Shown here piece by piece: positions 23,884 through 32,838 of a stretch of DNA of 37,054 bases (position 1 is its first letter; each line of letters begins with the position of its first letter). The position numbers were made by a program, and so were the translations under genes. This DNA comes from Streptomyces sporangiiformans (lineage in GTDB: Bacteria; Actinomycetota; Actinomycetes; Streptomycetales; Streptomycetaceae). Location: contig NZ_VCHX02000088.1 in NCBI RefSeq assembly GCF_005768555.2, forward strand, positions 1 to 37,054. The letters run 5' to 3'. The notes under the pieces were generated by a model. The model was not told the DNA's origin. It ran no database searches and was given only the letters and a program-made list of their open reading frames with translations.

Positions 23884-25014
23884 GTGAGCATCGTCCTCGA
23901 CCTCGGAGGGCTTGGCCCCGCGGACTTCGCGGCCGGGCCCTCCGCGCTGTCGGAACTGATGGCGAGCCTGCATGTGCTCGCCGAACCCGAGCACCACCCG
24001 GAGGCCGCCGGCTGGGCGGCCCGCGCCGCGGCGGCGGGACCAGAACTGCACGACGAGTTGTCCGTGTTCGCTCCTCTGTGGGCCCGCTACCGCTGCCGCC
24101 TGTTCTTCCCTCGTACGTTGCCGCTCGCGGCGAGCCTGGACGAGGAGCTGGCGGCGATCGCGGCGCTGCCGGCCGAGGACTTCCTCGAGCTGGTGGCGCC
24201 CGGAGTCCTCGGCACCAACGCGCAGCCCGTGCCGCCGGCCCGCGAACTGCGCGCCGGCACCGCCGCCGCGGAGGACTACACACGCCGCTGCCTGCGCCGC
24301 TCCTACGCCCGCGGTGAGCTCGCTCGACAGTTGGTGGCGGCACCGCTGGAGCTGCGGGACCGCCTGCTGGCGGTGCTGCGGGCCGCCGACACCGCGTTCT
24401 TCGCCGAGGACTGGCGCACCCTGCGGCCACACCTGGAGGACCACGCTCGGGAGGTACGTCACCGGCTGGCGGCCCTCCCCCAGCTTTCGGCCGGGGGGAC
24501 CCCCATCTCGCTTCGCTCGCCCGCGGATGTGCTCACCGAACTGCTGCCGACCGCGGCCCGGGTGGGGCCGGGGGAACGGATACGGCTGGACAAGCTGCAG
24601 ATCGACGAAGTGAAGGTGGCCCCGCGCCCCCTCGTCCTCGTCCCGTCCGCCCGGGTGTGGCCGCATCTGACGGTCAAGAACGAGCACCCGTCGTGCGTGG
24701 TGGTGCAGTACGCGACGCGCGGCACCACCCCGGCCGGAGAGCTGACCCTGCGGGATCTGCACCACCGGCTGATGGCGCTGACCTCGCCCGCCCGGATGGA
24801 GCTGTGCCGCCATCTGCTGGGCGAGCCCATCACCACCTCGGAGCTCGCCGCCCGGCTCGGCTCCAGCGAACCACAGGTCTCCCACGCCCTGCGGACCCTG
24901 CGCGACGCGGGCCTGGTGCGCTCCACCCGAGACGGCAAGCTGGTGCGGCACCGGCTGGCCACGGATGTCATCCAGCGACTGGGCCACGACGTCCTCGCAA
25001 CCATGGCGCGGTGA
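23884..25014 (+). CDS. DUF5937-like protein with C-terminal ArsR-type winged helix
   Basis: 376 aa. Residues ~1-280 are an Ala/Leu-rich helical domain of the type found in actinobacterial DUF5937 regulators. Residues ~290-365 are an ArsR winged helix (LMALTSPARMELCRHLLGEPITTSELAARLGSSEPQVSHALRTLRDAGLVRSTRDGKLVRHRLA). The codons around residues 199-211 (PQLSAGGTPISLR) come from a repeat-like hairpin sequence inserted in frame. It starts 21 bases after the transporter gene and is probably co-transcribed with it, a likely local regulator. Confidence 0.85.
   Translation: MSIVLDLGGLGPADFAAGPSALSELMASLHVLAEPEHHPEAAGWAARAAAAGPELHDELSVFAPLWARYRCRLFFPRTLPLAASLDEELAAIAALPAEDFLELVAPGVLGTNAQPVPPARELRAGTAAAEDYTRRCLRRSYARGELARQLVAAPLELRDRLLAVLRAADTAFFAEDWRTLRPHLEDHAREVRHRLAALPQLSAGGTPISLRSPADVLTELLPTAARVGPGERIRLDKLQIDEVKVAPRPLVLVPSARVWPHLTVKNEHPSCVVVQYATRGTTPAGELTLRDLHHRLMALTSPARMELCRHLLGEPITTSELAARLGSSEPQVSHALRTLRDAGLVRSTRDGKLVRHRLATDVIQRLGHDVLATMAR
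24475..24520 (+). repeat. REP-like hairpin element inside the ArsR-type gene
   Basis: TCCCCCAGCTTTCGGCCGGGGGGA followed by CCCCCATCTCGCTTCGCTCG resembles the C-rich/G-rich hairpin repeat common between Streptomyces genes. Here it lies inside an ORF and is read in frame as PQLSAGGTPISLRS. Confidence 0.55.
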
Positions 25015-25055
25015 ACCGACGAGGGAAGCTTGGGGTTACGCAAGGGCGTTCGGGC

Positions 25056-26507
<1,452 letters not shown>

Positions 26508-27245
26508 TCAGCGGACGGTGACACCGCCGCTGACCACCAGCGTTTCGCCGGTCATGTAGGTACCGTGGCACAGCTTCCAGACCCAGTCGGCGATCTCCTC
26601 GGGCTGGGCGGCCCGGCCCAGCGGGATGCCGGACACGGCCTGTTCCATGCGGCCGCCCGCGCGGGTGCCCGGGGTGTCGACCCAGCCGGGGGCCACCGCG
26701 TTGACGGTGATGCCGTCGGCCCCGAGTTCCTGGGCGAGGGAGCGGGTCAGGCAGACCACGGCCGCTTTCGAGGCGCTGTAGAGCAGTTGGCCGGGGGAGA
26801 CGGCGAAGGCGTCGATGGAGGCGAAGTTGACGACCGATCCGCCTCCGGCAGTGCGCAGCGCGGGGACGGCTTCGGCGGTGACGTTGAGTGTGCCGAGGAC
26901 GTTCACGTCGAAGATGCGCCGGTATGCGGCCTCGTCGTAGGTGACCAGGAGGGTGGGTGGATAGATGCCTGCGGCGTTGACGACGGCGCGCAGGTGTTCG
27001 GGGGATCCGAGTGCCGTGGCGACGGCGGCGCGGTCGGTGATGTCCACCGGCACGGGGCGGAACGCCGCGCCCAGCTCCGCGGCCGCCTTGTCGAGGGCGG
27101 TGGTGTCGCGGTCGAGGCCGAGGACGGACCAGCCCTCGGCGAGGAAGCGTTCGGCGACGGCCCGGCCCATGCCGCTGGCGGCGCCGGTCACCAGGGCAGT
27201 GGATTCAACGGCCGTAGAGGGCTCAGTGGGCGAGGAAGCCGCCAT
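26508..27245 (-). CDS. SDR family NAD(P)-dependent oxidoreductase (second of a pair)
   Basis: 245-aa short-chain dehydrogenase. TGAASGMG cofactor loop at residues 20-27, NAAG at 90-93, active-site Ser in FASID (~143), and Tyr156-x3-Lys160 in YSASK. The ATG at 27245 lies 23 bases inside the end of the upstream SDR gene, with GGAGATG upstream, so the two are translationally coupled. Its product could oxidise an alcohol or reduce a ketone made by its partner or by the nearby flavin monooxygenase. Substrate unknown. Confidence 0.92.
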   Translation of the reverse strand: MAASSPTEPSTAVESTALVTGAASGMGRAVAERFLAEGWSVLGLDRDTTALDKAAAELGAAFRPVPVDITDRAAVATALGSPEHLRAVVNAAGIYPPTLLVTYDEAAYRRIFDVNVLGTLNVTAEAVPALRTAGGGSVVNFASIDAFAVSPGQLLYSASKAAVVCLTRSLAQELGADGITVNAVAPGWVDTPGTRAGGRMEQAVSGIPLGRAAQPEEIADWVWKLCHGTYMTGETLVVSGGVTVR

Positions 27246-27987
27246 CGATGATCATCTCCGTTCCGGTGGTGAAGCTGGAGTCGTCGGATGCGAGGAAGGC
27301 GACGGCACCGGAGATCTCCCGGACATGGGCGCGGCGGCCCATCGGAGTCTGCGGGATCACGCCGCCTTCCTTCTCGTTGGCGTTCATGGGGGTGCTGACC
27401 CCGCCGGGGCAGATGGCGTTGACGCGGATGCCGTCTGCGGCCAGTTCGAGGGCGGCCGTCTTGGTCAGCGCGATCAGGGCGCCCTTGCTGGCGCAGTAGG
27501 CGGCGTAACCGGCGGCGCCGACCACACCGAAGATCGAGGCGACGTTGACGATCGAGCCGCCGCCGACGGCACGCATCAGCGGTACGGCCGCCTGTATGCC
27601 GAGAAGCGGGCCGGTGGTGTTGACGGAAAGGGTGGCGTTCCAGTCCTCGACGCGCTCTTCGAGGAGCGGGTTGACGTGGATGATCCCCGCGTTGTTGACC
27701 AGCACGTCCAGGCGTCCGGTGGCCGTCCGGGCGTGCTCGACGGCGTGGGTCCAGTCGCCGGGTGATGTGACGTCGAGGTGCAGGTACTGCACGTCGAGCC
27801 CGGCCTCCTGGAGGCGGGCGCCGGTGGCTTCGCCTTCCTCGTCGAGGACGTCGCAGGCCAGGACCCGGGCGCCTTCGGAGGCGAGCCGTTCGGCGTGCGA
27901 GGCCCCCTGGCCGCGGGCCGCGCCGGTGATCAGAACGGTCTTGCCGGACAGGCGCGGACCGGCCGGTGATGTGGGACGCGTGTTCAA
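27223..27987 (-). CDS. SDR family oxidoreductase (first of a pair), TTG start
   Basis: 254 aa. TGAARGQG at residues 21-28, NNAG at 98-101, Ser in NVASIFG (~151), and Tyr164-x3-Lys168. The end SSFTTGTEMIIDGGFLAH is the usual SDR C-terminus. The start is TTG at 27987, chosen because AGGAGG lies 5 bases before it; no nearby ATG fits. Close to the 3-alpha/20-beta-hydroxysteroid or cyclohexanol dehydrogenase type. It overlaps the next SDR gene by 23 bases. Divergent from LysR across a repeat-rich gap, so probably LysR-controlled. Confidence 0.9.
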   Translation of the reverse strand: MNTRPTSPAGPRLSGKTVLITGAARGQGASHAERLASEGARVLACDVLDEEGEATGARLQEAGLDVQYLHLDVTSPGDWTHAVEHARTATGRLDVLVNNAGIIHVNPLLEERVEDWNATLSVNTTGPLLGIQAAVPLMRAVGGGSIVNVASIFGVVGAAGYAAYCASKGALIALTKTAALELAADGIRVNAICPGGVSTPMNANEKEGGVIPQTPMGRRAHVREISGAVAFLASDDSSFTTGTEMIIDGGFLAH

Positions 27988-28359
27988 CAGGGCCTCCTGT
28001 GGCGGGTGTCCGTGGGCTTTCTCAGATCGCTCTGCGGGGGCGTGGAACGTGAGCGGGGCGAGACCCTCGCGGCCCGGGCGGAGAAGGCTGGGGAACCTGC
28101 GTTGGTGCGGTGGGAGGGACGGAGCGCGAGGGTGGTGGGAGACGTCGGGGGCCGACGACGGCGATGTGCGGGCGGCCGTTGACCGCCTCGGCACTTGCGG
28201 AGAGTATGAAGAGCCCCGCAACGATCGGTAAACCCTCGAAGTCCGAGAGCTCCTCAAGGCTCAGCCTTTGGCAAGGCGCAGGCTTGGGCAATGCTCAGGC
28301 TTGGGCAATGCTCAGCCTTTGGCAGGCGCTCCTCGGGCAGGCGCTCTCTGGCAGGCGGA
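27988..28359. other. SDR / LysR divergent gap
   Basis: 372 bases. Short frames here are noise. The right 100 bases hold the 17-bp-periodic TTKGGCA array (separate entry). The left part should contain the promoter of the SDR pair; no clear boxes seen. Confidence 0.5.
28267..28353 (+). repeat. 17-bp-periodic TTTGGCA/TTGGGCA array upstream of lysR
   Basis: Seven-base motifs begin at 28267 (TTTGGCA), 28284 (TTGGGCA), 28301 (TTGGGCA), 28318 (TTTGGCA), 28333 (TCGGGCA) and 28347 (TCTGGCA). The first four are spaced exactly 17 bp, then 15 and 14. The middle units are identical over CAGGCTTGGGCAATGCT. The array ends 6 bases before the LysR ATG. Confidence 0.75.
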
Positions 28360-29274
28360 ATGACTCTGCAGCAGCTGACCTATTTCCTCGCCGCCGTCGA
28401 GCACGGCTCCTTCTCCGCGGCGGCCGAGGCGATGTACATCGCCCAGCCGAGCCTGTCCGAGCAGATCCGGCGCCTGGAGCACTCGCTCGGCGTCCCGCTC
28501 TTCGTCCGCACCAACCGGAAACTGGTGCTCACCGAGGCCGGACAGTTGCTGTTGCCCCGCGCCCAGAACGCACTGGCCGCCGCGAAAGAGGCGGAGGAGT
28601 CGGTGCGCGGGGTGCGGACGCTCACGGGTGGCACCGTCTCCTTCGGCACGTTCAGCAGCGCGCAGCACCTGCTGCTGGGCGATCTGATCGCCGGCTTCCA
28701 CGAGCGTCACCCTCAGGTGCGGGTCCGTGTCGTCGGGCTCAACTCCTCGGAGGTCGCCGACGCCGTCCGCGACGGCGCTCTGGAGGCAGGGCTCGTGTCC
28801 CTGCCCGTGGACGACCGCGGACTGGACGTGAGCAACGTCGTGTGGACGTGCGAGGCCGTCTACCTCAGCACCGACCCGTCGCGCGTCAGCGAGCCGCTCA
28901 CGGCCGAGCGGCTGGCCGAGGCGCCGCTCATCCTCCCCGAGGCACGCTGGGGCAACGCCGACCCCACCCGGCGCCGCCTCCTGGAGCGAACTCAGAAGGC
29001 GGGCTTCTCCCTGACCCCCGCGGTCGAGGTCGAGTCCCCCGCTCTGGCCATCGCCCTCGCCGCCCGTGGAGTCGGCGACACCGTCGGCTCCCTGCCCCTC
29101 GCCCGGTGCCTCGGGTACATGGAGCGCCTGCTGTCGGTCCCGCTGGACCCGCCGCTGCACGAGACCTTCGCGTTCATCACCCGGCGCGAGGCTCACCTGT
29201 CCCCCGCCACGCGCGTGCTGATGGAGATGGTCACGAAGCACCTGGCACGGCTGGGGACCTCCGCGCAGCCATAG
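28360..29274 (+). CDS. LysR family transcriptional regulator
   Basis: 304 aa, standard length. Winged helix at residues 1-60 ([53 protein letters not shown]), then the periplasmic-binding-protein-like effector domain from about residue 90 ([35 protein letters not shown]). ATG at 28360. The longer frame to 28291 would run through the repeat array. It is divergent from two SDR genes and followed by a flavin monooxygenase gene, so those are its likely targets. Confidence 0.93.
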   Translation: MTLQQLTYFLAAVEHGSFSAAAEAMYIAQPSLSEQIRRLEHSLGVPLFVRTNRKLVLTEAGQLLLPRAQNALAAAKEAEESVRGVRTLTGGTVSFGTFSSAQHLLLGDLIAGFHERHPQVRVRVVGLNSSEVADAVRDGALEAGLVSLPVDDRGLDVSNVVWTCEAVYLSTDPSRVSEPLTAERLAEAPLILPEARWGNADPTRRRLLERTQKAGFSLTPAVEVESPALAIALAARGVGDTVGSLPLARCLGYMERLLSVPLDPPLHETFAFITRREAHLSPATRVLMEMVTKHLARLGTSAQP

Positions 29275-29287
29275 GGAAACCCTATGG
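29269..29287. promoter_or_regulatory. T-N11-A palindrome (candidate LysR box) upstream of the monooxygenase gene
   Basis: CCATAGGG-AAA-CCCTATGG is a perfect 8-bp inverted repeat containing TAGGG-AAA-CCCTA, the T-N11-A form of LysR recognition sites. Its centre at 29278 is about 65 bases before the start site predicted from the promoter boxes downstream, the classical LysR position. It overlaps the lysR stop, so a terminator role is possible too. Confidence 0.5.
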
Positions 29288-29306
29288 GGATGCCGGAAAT
29301 CGCGTA

Positions 29307-29336
29307 TTCACCTGGAGCGGTCCCGCCCTCAATACT
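29307..29336 (+). promoter_or_regulatory. Candidate promoter of the flavin monooxygenase gene
   Basis: TTCACC (29307-29312), an 18-base spacer and AATACT (29331-29336). The start would be near 29343, leaving a leader of about 143 bases. Within the leader CCGAAGCC (29387-29394) can pair with GGCTTCGG (29446-29453); no known riboswitch was recognised. Confidence 0.4.
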
Positions 29337-29486
29337 TTGGGCATCCCGACGGGCCGACCGCTCGCCCCTGACCGCGTCTGGATACGCCGAAGCCCCCGGC
29401 TGCCCGCACGGATCCCGTCCACGTCGAATCGCCACGTGACGAGCCGGCTTCGGAGTTCCCCGCCCCGGACCACGAAGGGAATCCCC

Positions 29487-30803
29487 ATGCCCCGCTACTG
29501 CGTCATCGGCGCCGGCGCCGCAGGTGTCTCCGCCCTCCAGCAGCTCCGCCGGCTCGGCCACGACGTCGACTGCTTCGAGAAGACCGACCGCGTCGGCGGC
29601 CACTGGCACACCGACTACGACGCGCTTCACCTCATCACCGCGCGCGACATGACGGCGTTCGAGGACTTCCCGATGCCGGCCGACTATCCGCACTTCCCGC
29701 GCCGCGACCAGGTGCGCGCCTACATCGAGTCCTACGCACGCGAGCACGGCCTCTACGACGTCATCCGGTTCGGCACCGCCGTGACGAGCGTCGAGCCTGT
29801 CGAGGCCCCCGAGGGGGTCACCGGCGCGCGTACGGGCTCGTACGGCTGGCGGGTGACCACCTCCGCCGGCGATGACGAGGTCTACGACGGCGTCCTGGTG
29901 GCCAACGGCCATCTGTGGGACCCGAGGATCCCGGACATCCCCGGCGAGTTCACCGGCCGGACGATCCACTCGGGCGCCTACCGCAACGTCTCGGACCTGG
30001 AGGGCGACCGCATCCTCGTCGTCGGCGCGGGCAACTCCGGCTGCGACCTGGCCGTGGACGTCGCCCAGCACCGTCTGGACGCCGACATCGTCATCCGGCA
30101 CGGATCATGGTTCCAGCCGAAAACCTACTTCGGTGTCCCCCGCCAGCAGGTGCCGTTCCTGGCCGGCTTCTCCCCCACGGAGCAGGATCTGATCAGCCGG
30201 CTCATGGCCCGTCTGTCGATCGGCGAGTGGCACGCCTACCCGGGCCTGCCCGAGCCCGAGGGAGCCACGCTCGCCGAGGGCCGCGCCGTCGTCAACGACC
30301 TCCTGCTGTACTGGATCCATCACGGCCGCATCACCGTCCGTCCGGGCATCGAGCGGTTCGACGGCACCACCGTCCACTTCTCCGACGGCACGGCCCGCGA
30401 CTACGACACCATCCTGTGGGCCACCGGCTTCAACGTCCGGCTCCCGTTCCTCGATGACTCCCTGTTCTCCTGGACCGCCGGGGCGCCGGATCGCTACGCG
30501 GGCGGCATCGTGACCGAGTCGGTCGAGAAGCTGTACTTCATCGGCCTCATCGCCCCGCGCGGCCCTCAGATCCCGATCTACGGCATGCAGACCAAGCTCG
30601 TGGCCAAGATGATCGAACTGCACGAGCAGGCCGGTCCGGGAGGCGCCCCGCTCGCCCGGTACCTGGCGTCCCTGCAGGAGCCCGAGACCGGCATCGACGT
30701 GGTCCGCGACGGCTGGCTGCGGCAGATGGCCGACACCGAGCGCCTGCTCGCGGCCTACGCACTGTCCTCGGGCGACGCGGCGCCCTCGCTCCAGACGGTG
30801 TAG
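29487..30803 (+). CDS. Flavin-containing monooxygenase (FMO-like)
   Basis: 438 aa. FAD-binding GAGAAG is at residues 8-13. [12 protein letters not shown] (~residues 154-165) is the FMO fingerprint FxGxxxHxxxY, the second dinucleotide loop GAGNSGCD (~177-184) binds NADPH, and TILWATGF is the late FMO motif. Family members oxygenate N or S atoms, and some do Baeyer-Villiger chemistry. It lies downstream of LysR in the same direction and across from two SDR genes. An alcohol > ketone > ester route is one possible reading. Start ATG 29487 after GAAGGGAA. Confidence 0.92.
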   Translation: MPRYCVIGAGAAGVSALQQLRRLGHDVDCFEKTDRVGGHWHTDYDALHLITARDMTAFEDFPMPADYPHFPRRDQVRAYIESYAREHGLYDVIRFGTAVTSVEPVEAPEGVTGARTGSYGWRVTTSAGDDEVYDGVLVANGHLWDPRIPDIPGEFTGRTIHSGAYRNVSDLEGDRILVVGAGNSGCDLAVDVAQHRLDADIVIRHGSWFQPKTYFGVPRQQVPFLAGFSPTEQDLISRLMARLSIGEWHAYPGLPEPEGATLAEGRAVVNDLLLYWIHHGRITVRPGIERFDGTTVHFSDGTARDYDTILWATGFNVRLPFLDDSLFSWTAGAPDRYAGGIVTESVEKLYFIGLIAPRGPQIPIYGMQTKLVAKMIELHEQAGPGGAPLARYLASLQEPETGIDVVRDGWLRQMADTERLLAAYALSSGDAAPSLQTV

Positions 30804-30838
30804 GCGCTCCGACAGCACGCACGTCGGTCATCCGGTGG

Positions 30839-31306
30839 TCAGCAGCAGCCGTCCGCGGCGGCCGGTTCCTGCGAGCCGGGGCCGGCCGAGGACGGGCCGG
30901 CGCAGCAGGTGCTGCCCTGTTGCCTGGCGAGAGTGTTCGCGTCGGCCTTGACGACGTACACCTCCCAGGGTTCCTGGCCGGGTCCGTGGACCCAGACCTT
31001 GTCCTGGAGGGCGTAACAGCAGGCGGTGTCGCTCTCCTCGGTCGTGGCCAGGCCCACCTCGCTCAGACGGGTCGTGGCGGCGCGGACCGCTTCGGTGCTC
31101 TCGACCTCGACTCCGAGGTGGTCCATGCGCGTCGTCTCGCCCGCGGCGCCTTCGATCAGGACGAGCTTGAGCGGGGGCTCGGCGATGGCGAAGTTGGCGT
31201 AGCCGTCGCGGAGTTTGGCGGGCTCGGTGCCGAAGAGCTTCGTGTAGAAGGCCACGGACCCGGCGAGGTCGGGGACGCGGAGGGCGAGCTGTACACGGGA
31301 TGACAT
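30839..31306 (-). CDS. arsI: ArsI/CadI-type VOC dioxygenase (C-As lyase-like)
   Basis: 155 aa with a vicinal oxygen chelate fold: RVQLALRVPDLAGSVAFYTKLFG at the front, HLGVEVES near 63-70, and WEVYVV (115 is the Glu) as the last metal strand. The vicinal Cys96-Cys97 pair (DTACCYAL) is the arsenic-binding signature of ArsI, which cleaves the carbon-arsenic bond of methylarsenite or trivalent aromatic arsenicals. The tail adds two more CC pairs (134-135 and the C-terminal GCC). AAGGAGG lies 6 bases before the ATG. It is downstream of the arsO-like gene with a 27-base gap, hence the same operon. Confidence 0.9.
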   Translation of the reverse strand: MSSRVQLALRVPDLAGSVAFYTKLFGTEPAKLRDGYANFAIAEPPLKLVLIEGAAGETTRMDHLGVEVESTEAVRAATTRLSEVGLATTEESDTACCYALQDKVWVHGPGQEPWEVYVVKADANTLARQQGSTCCAGPSSAGPGSQEPAAADGCC

Positions 31307-31333
31307 GGCGAACCTCCTTGGGTGGTGGGGAGT

Positions 31334-32704
31334 TCAGCAGCCGCCGGAGGCGGTGACCGGGGCGCCGATGCCGATCTGGAGGGTGGTGGGGGCGGCGGCA
31401 CAGCAGCCGCCACCGGACTGATCCGCGTTCTGTTCCGGCTCGTCGAAGAGGCCCGCGCCGCCGCAGACCCCGGTCTCCGGGAGGGTGAGTTCGACGCGCT
31501 CGGCGGCCTCCTGGTCGCCTGCGATCGCGGCGGCGATGGAACGGACCTGTTCGTAGCCGGTCATGGCGAGGAACGTCGGGGCGCGGCCGTAGGACTTCAT
31601 CCCGACCAGGTAGACGCCCTGCTCCGGGTGGGAGAGCTCGTTCACGCCGTGGGGGTAGACGGTGCCGCAGGAGTGGACGTTCGGGTCGATGAGCGGGGCG
31701 AGTGCGGCCGGGGCCTGGAGGCGCTCGTCGAGGCCGAGGCGGACCTCCGACAGGAAGGACAGATCCGGGCGGAAACCCGTCAGGACGATCACCTCGTCCA
31801 CCGCGTCGAGGCGGCGGCCGTCCTCCGCGACCAGGACGAGCCGGTCGCCGTCCCGCTCGACGGCCTCCGTGCGGAAGCCGGTGACGGCGGAGGCGTGTCC
31901 GCTCTCCACAGCGGCCTTGGCACGCAGCCCGAGAGCGCCCCGGGCGGGAAGCTGGTCGGCTTCGCCACCGCCGTAGGTCTGGGCGCCGATACCGCGGCGC
32001 AGGATCCACACCGCGTGCGTGCCGTCCTCCTCCTGGGCCAGGTCGGCGAGGTACGCGAGGGCGGTGAAGGCCGAGGCGCCGGAGCCGACGACGGCGGTGC
32101 GCCTGCCCGCGTAACGGGCGCGGACGGCCGGATCCCTCAGGTCCGGGACGCGGTAGGAGATGCGGCCGGCCCCCGTCTTCTCGCCGAGGGCGGGCAGGCC
32201 GTTCGCGCCCAGCGGGCCGGGGGTCGACCAGGTGCCGGAGGCGTCGATGACCGCGCGGGCGGTGATGCGCTCCTCGCGGCCGTGCGCCGTGCTCAGGTGC
32301 ACCGTGAAGGGCTGCTCCTCACGTCCGGAGTCGACGATGCGGTCCCGGCCGGCGCGGGCTACGCCCGTGACCGTCACTCCGTAGCGGACCTTGTCCGCGA
32401 GGACGTCGGCGAGCGGCTGGAGGTAGTTCTCGGCCCAGTCGCCGCCGGTCGGGTACGTCGCGCCGTCGGGACGCACCCAGCCGGTCGGGGCCAGGAGCTT
32501 CTCGGCTGCCGGGTCGGTGACCTCCGCCCACGTCGAGAACAGGCGCACATGCGTCCAGTCCCGTACTGCCGTGCCCGCGGACGGGCCGGCCTCCAGGACC
32601 AGCGGTTCCAGTCCGCGTTCGACGAGGTGGGCCGCTGCGGCCAGCCCGATCGGGCCGGCTCCGACGACCACGACGGGCAGCTGGTCGGTGATGGACGCGC
32701 TCAC
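31334..32704 (-). CDS. ArsO-like FAD-dependent monooxygenase with Cys-rich tail
   Basis: 456 aa from the GTG at 32704. FAD loop GAGPIG at 15-20, a second Rossmann loop GSGASAF for NADPH (~residues 195-201), and late ATG-like motif VLTGFRPDLSF. The C-terminus has CGGAGLFDEP, then GGGCC and a final GGC: five cysteines in about 45 residues, which suggests thiol-reactive metalloid binding. The ArsI partner and cysteines place it with the flavin monooxygenases of ars operons (ArsO type). Its exact arsenical reaction is not settled. The longer frame to 32803 is rejected because it runs across the promoter. Confidence 0.82.
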   Translation of the reverse strand: MSASITDQLPVVVVGAGPIGLAAAAHLVERGLEPLVLEAGPSAGTAVRDWTHVRLFSTWAEVTDPAAEKLLAPTGWVRPDGATYPTGGDWAENYLQPLADVLADKVRYGVTVTGVARAGRDRIVDSGREEQPFTVHLSTAHGREERITARAVIDASGTWSTPGPLGANGLPALGEKTGAGRISYRVPDLRDPAVRARYAGRRTAVVGSGASAFTALAYLADLAQEEDGTHAVWILRRGIGAQTYGGGEADQLPARGALGLRAKAAVESGHASAVTGFRTEAVERDGDRLVLVAEDGRRLDAVDEVIVLTGFRPDLSFLSEVRLGLDERLQAPAALAPLIDPNVHSCGTVYPHGVNELSHPEQGVYLVGMKSYGRAPTFLAMTGYEQVRSIAAAIAGDQEAAERVELTLPETGVCGGAGLFDEPEQNADQSGGGCCAAAPTTLQIGIGAPVTASGGC

Positions 32705-32734
32705 GACGGTTCCCCCTTCGCTTTCACTTCCCTG

Positions 32735-32807
32735 CATCGACACCTGTCGATGTCCTGACGCTGCCAGCATCGCACCTGCTTCGATGAGCGTCAACATAGA
32801 CACTCAT
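32735..32807 (-). promoter_or_regulatory. arsO-arsI promoter with two inverted repeats
   Basis: Leftward -35 TTGACG (32789-32794), 17-base spacer, -10 GATGCT (32766-32771). An inverted repeat ATGAG(C)GTC / GAC(A)CTCAT (32784-32807, one mismatch) overlaps the -35. A perfect one, CATCGACA-CC-TGTCGATG (32735-32752), lies just after the expected start site. This suits control by an ArsR-type repressor, but no arsR gene is in this window. Confidence 0.55.
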
Positions 32808-32838
32808 CAATCTGGCAAGCTCGCATTGGGGGAGGGAG

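Noticed and set aside
23197..24987. 596-codon minus-strand frame over the AbgT and ArsR-type genes
   Set aside because: Gln/Arg/Gly-rich shadow with no recognisable domain.
28110..29486. Upstream part of an 897-codon plus frame joined to the monooxygenase
   Set aside because: Runs out of frame through lysR; the real FMO start is ATG 29487 with its own upstream site.
29343..29486. Riboswitch in the monooxygenase leader
   Set aside because: Only a single 8-bp long-range stem; no known aptamer motif recognised.
32705..32803. Longer start for the arsO-like gene
   Set aside because: Would translate across the -35/-10 boxes and both inverted repeats.
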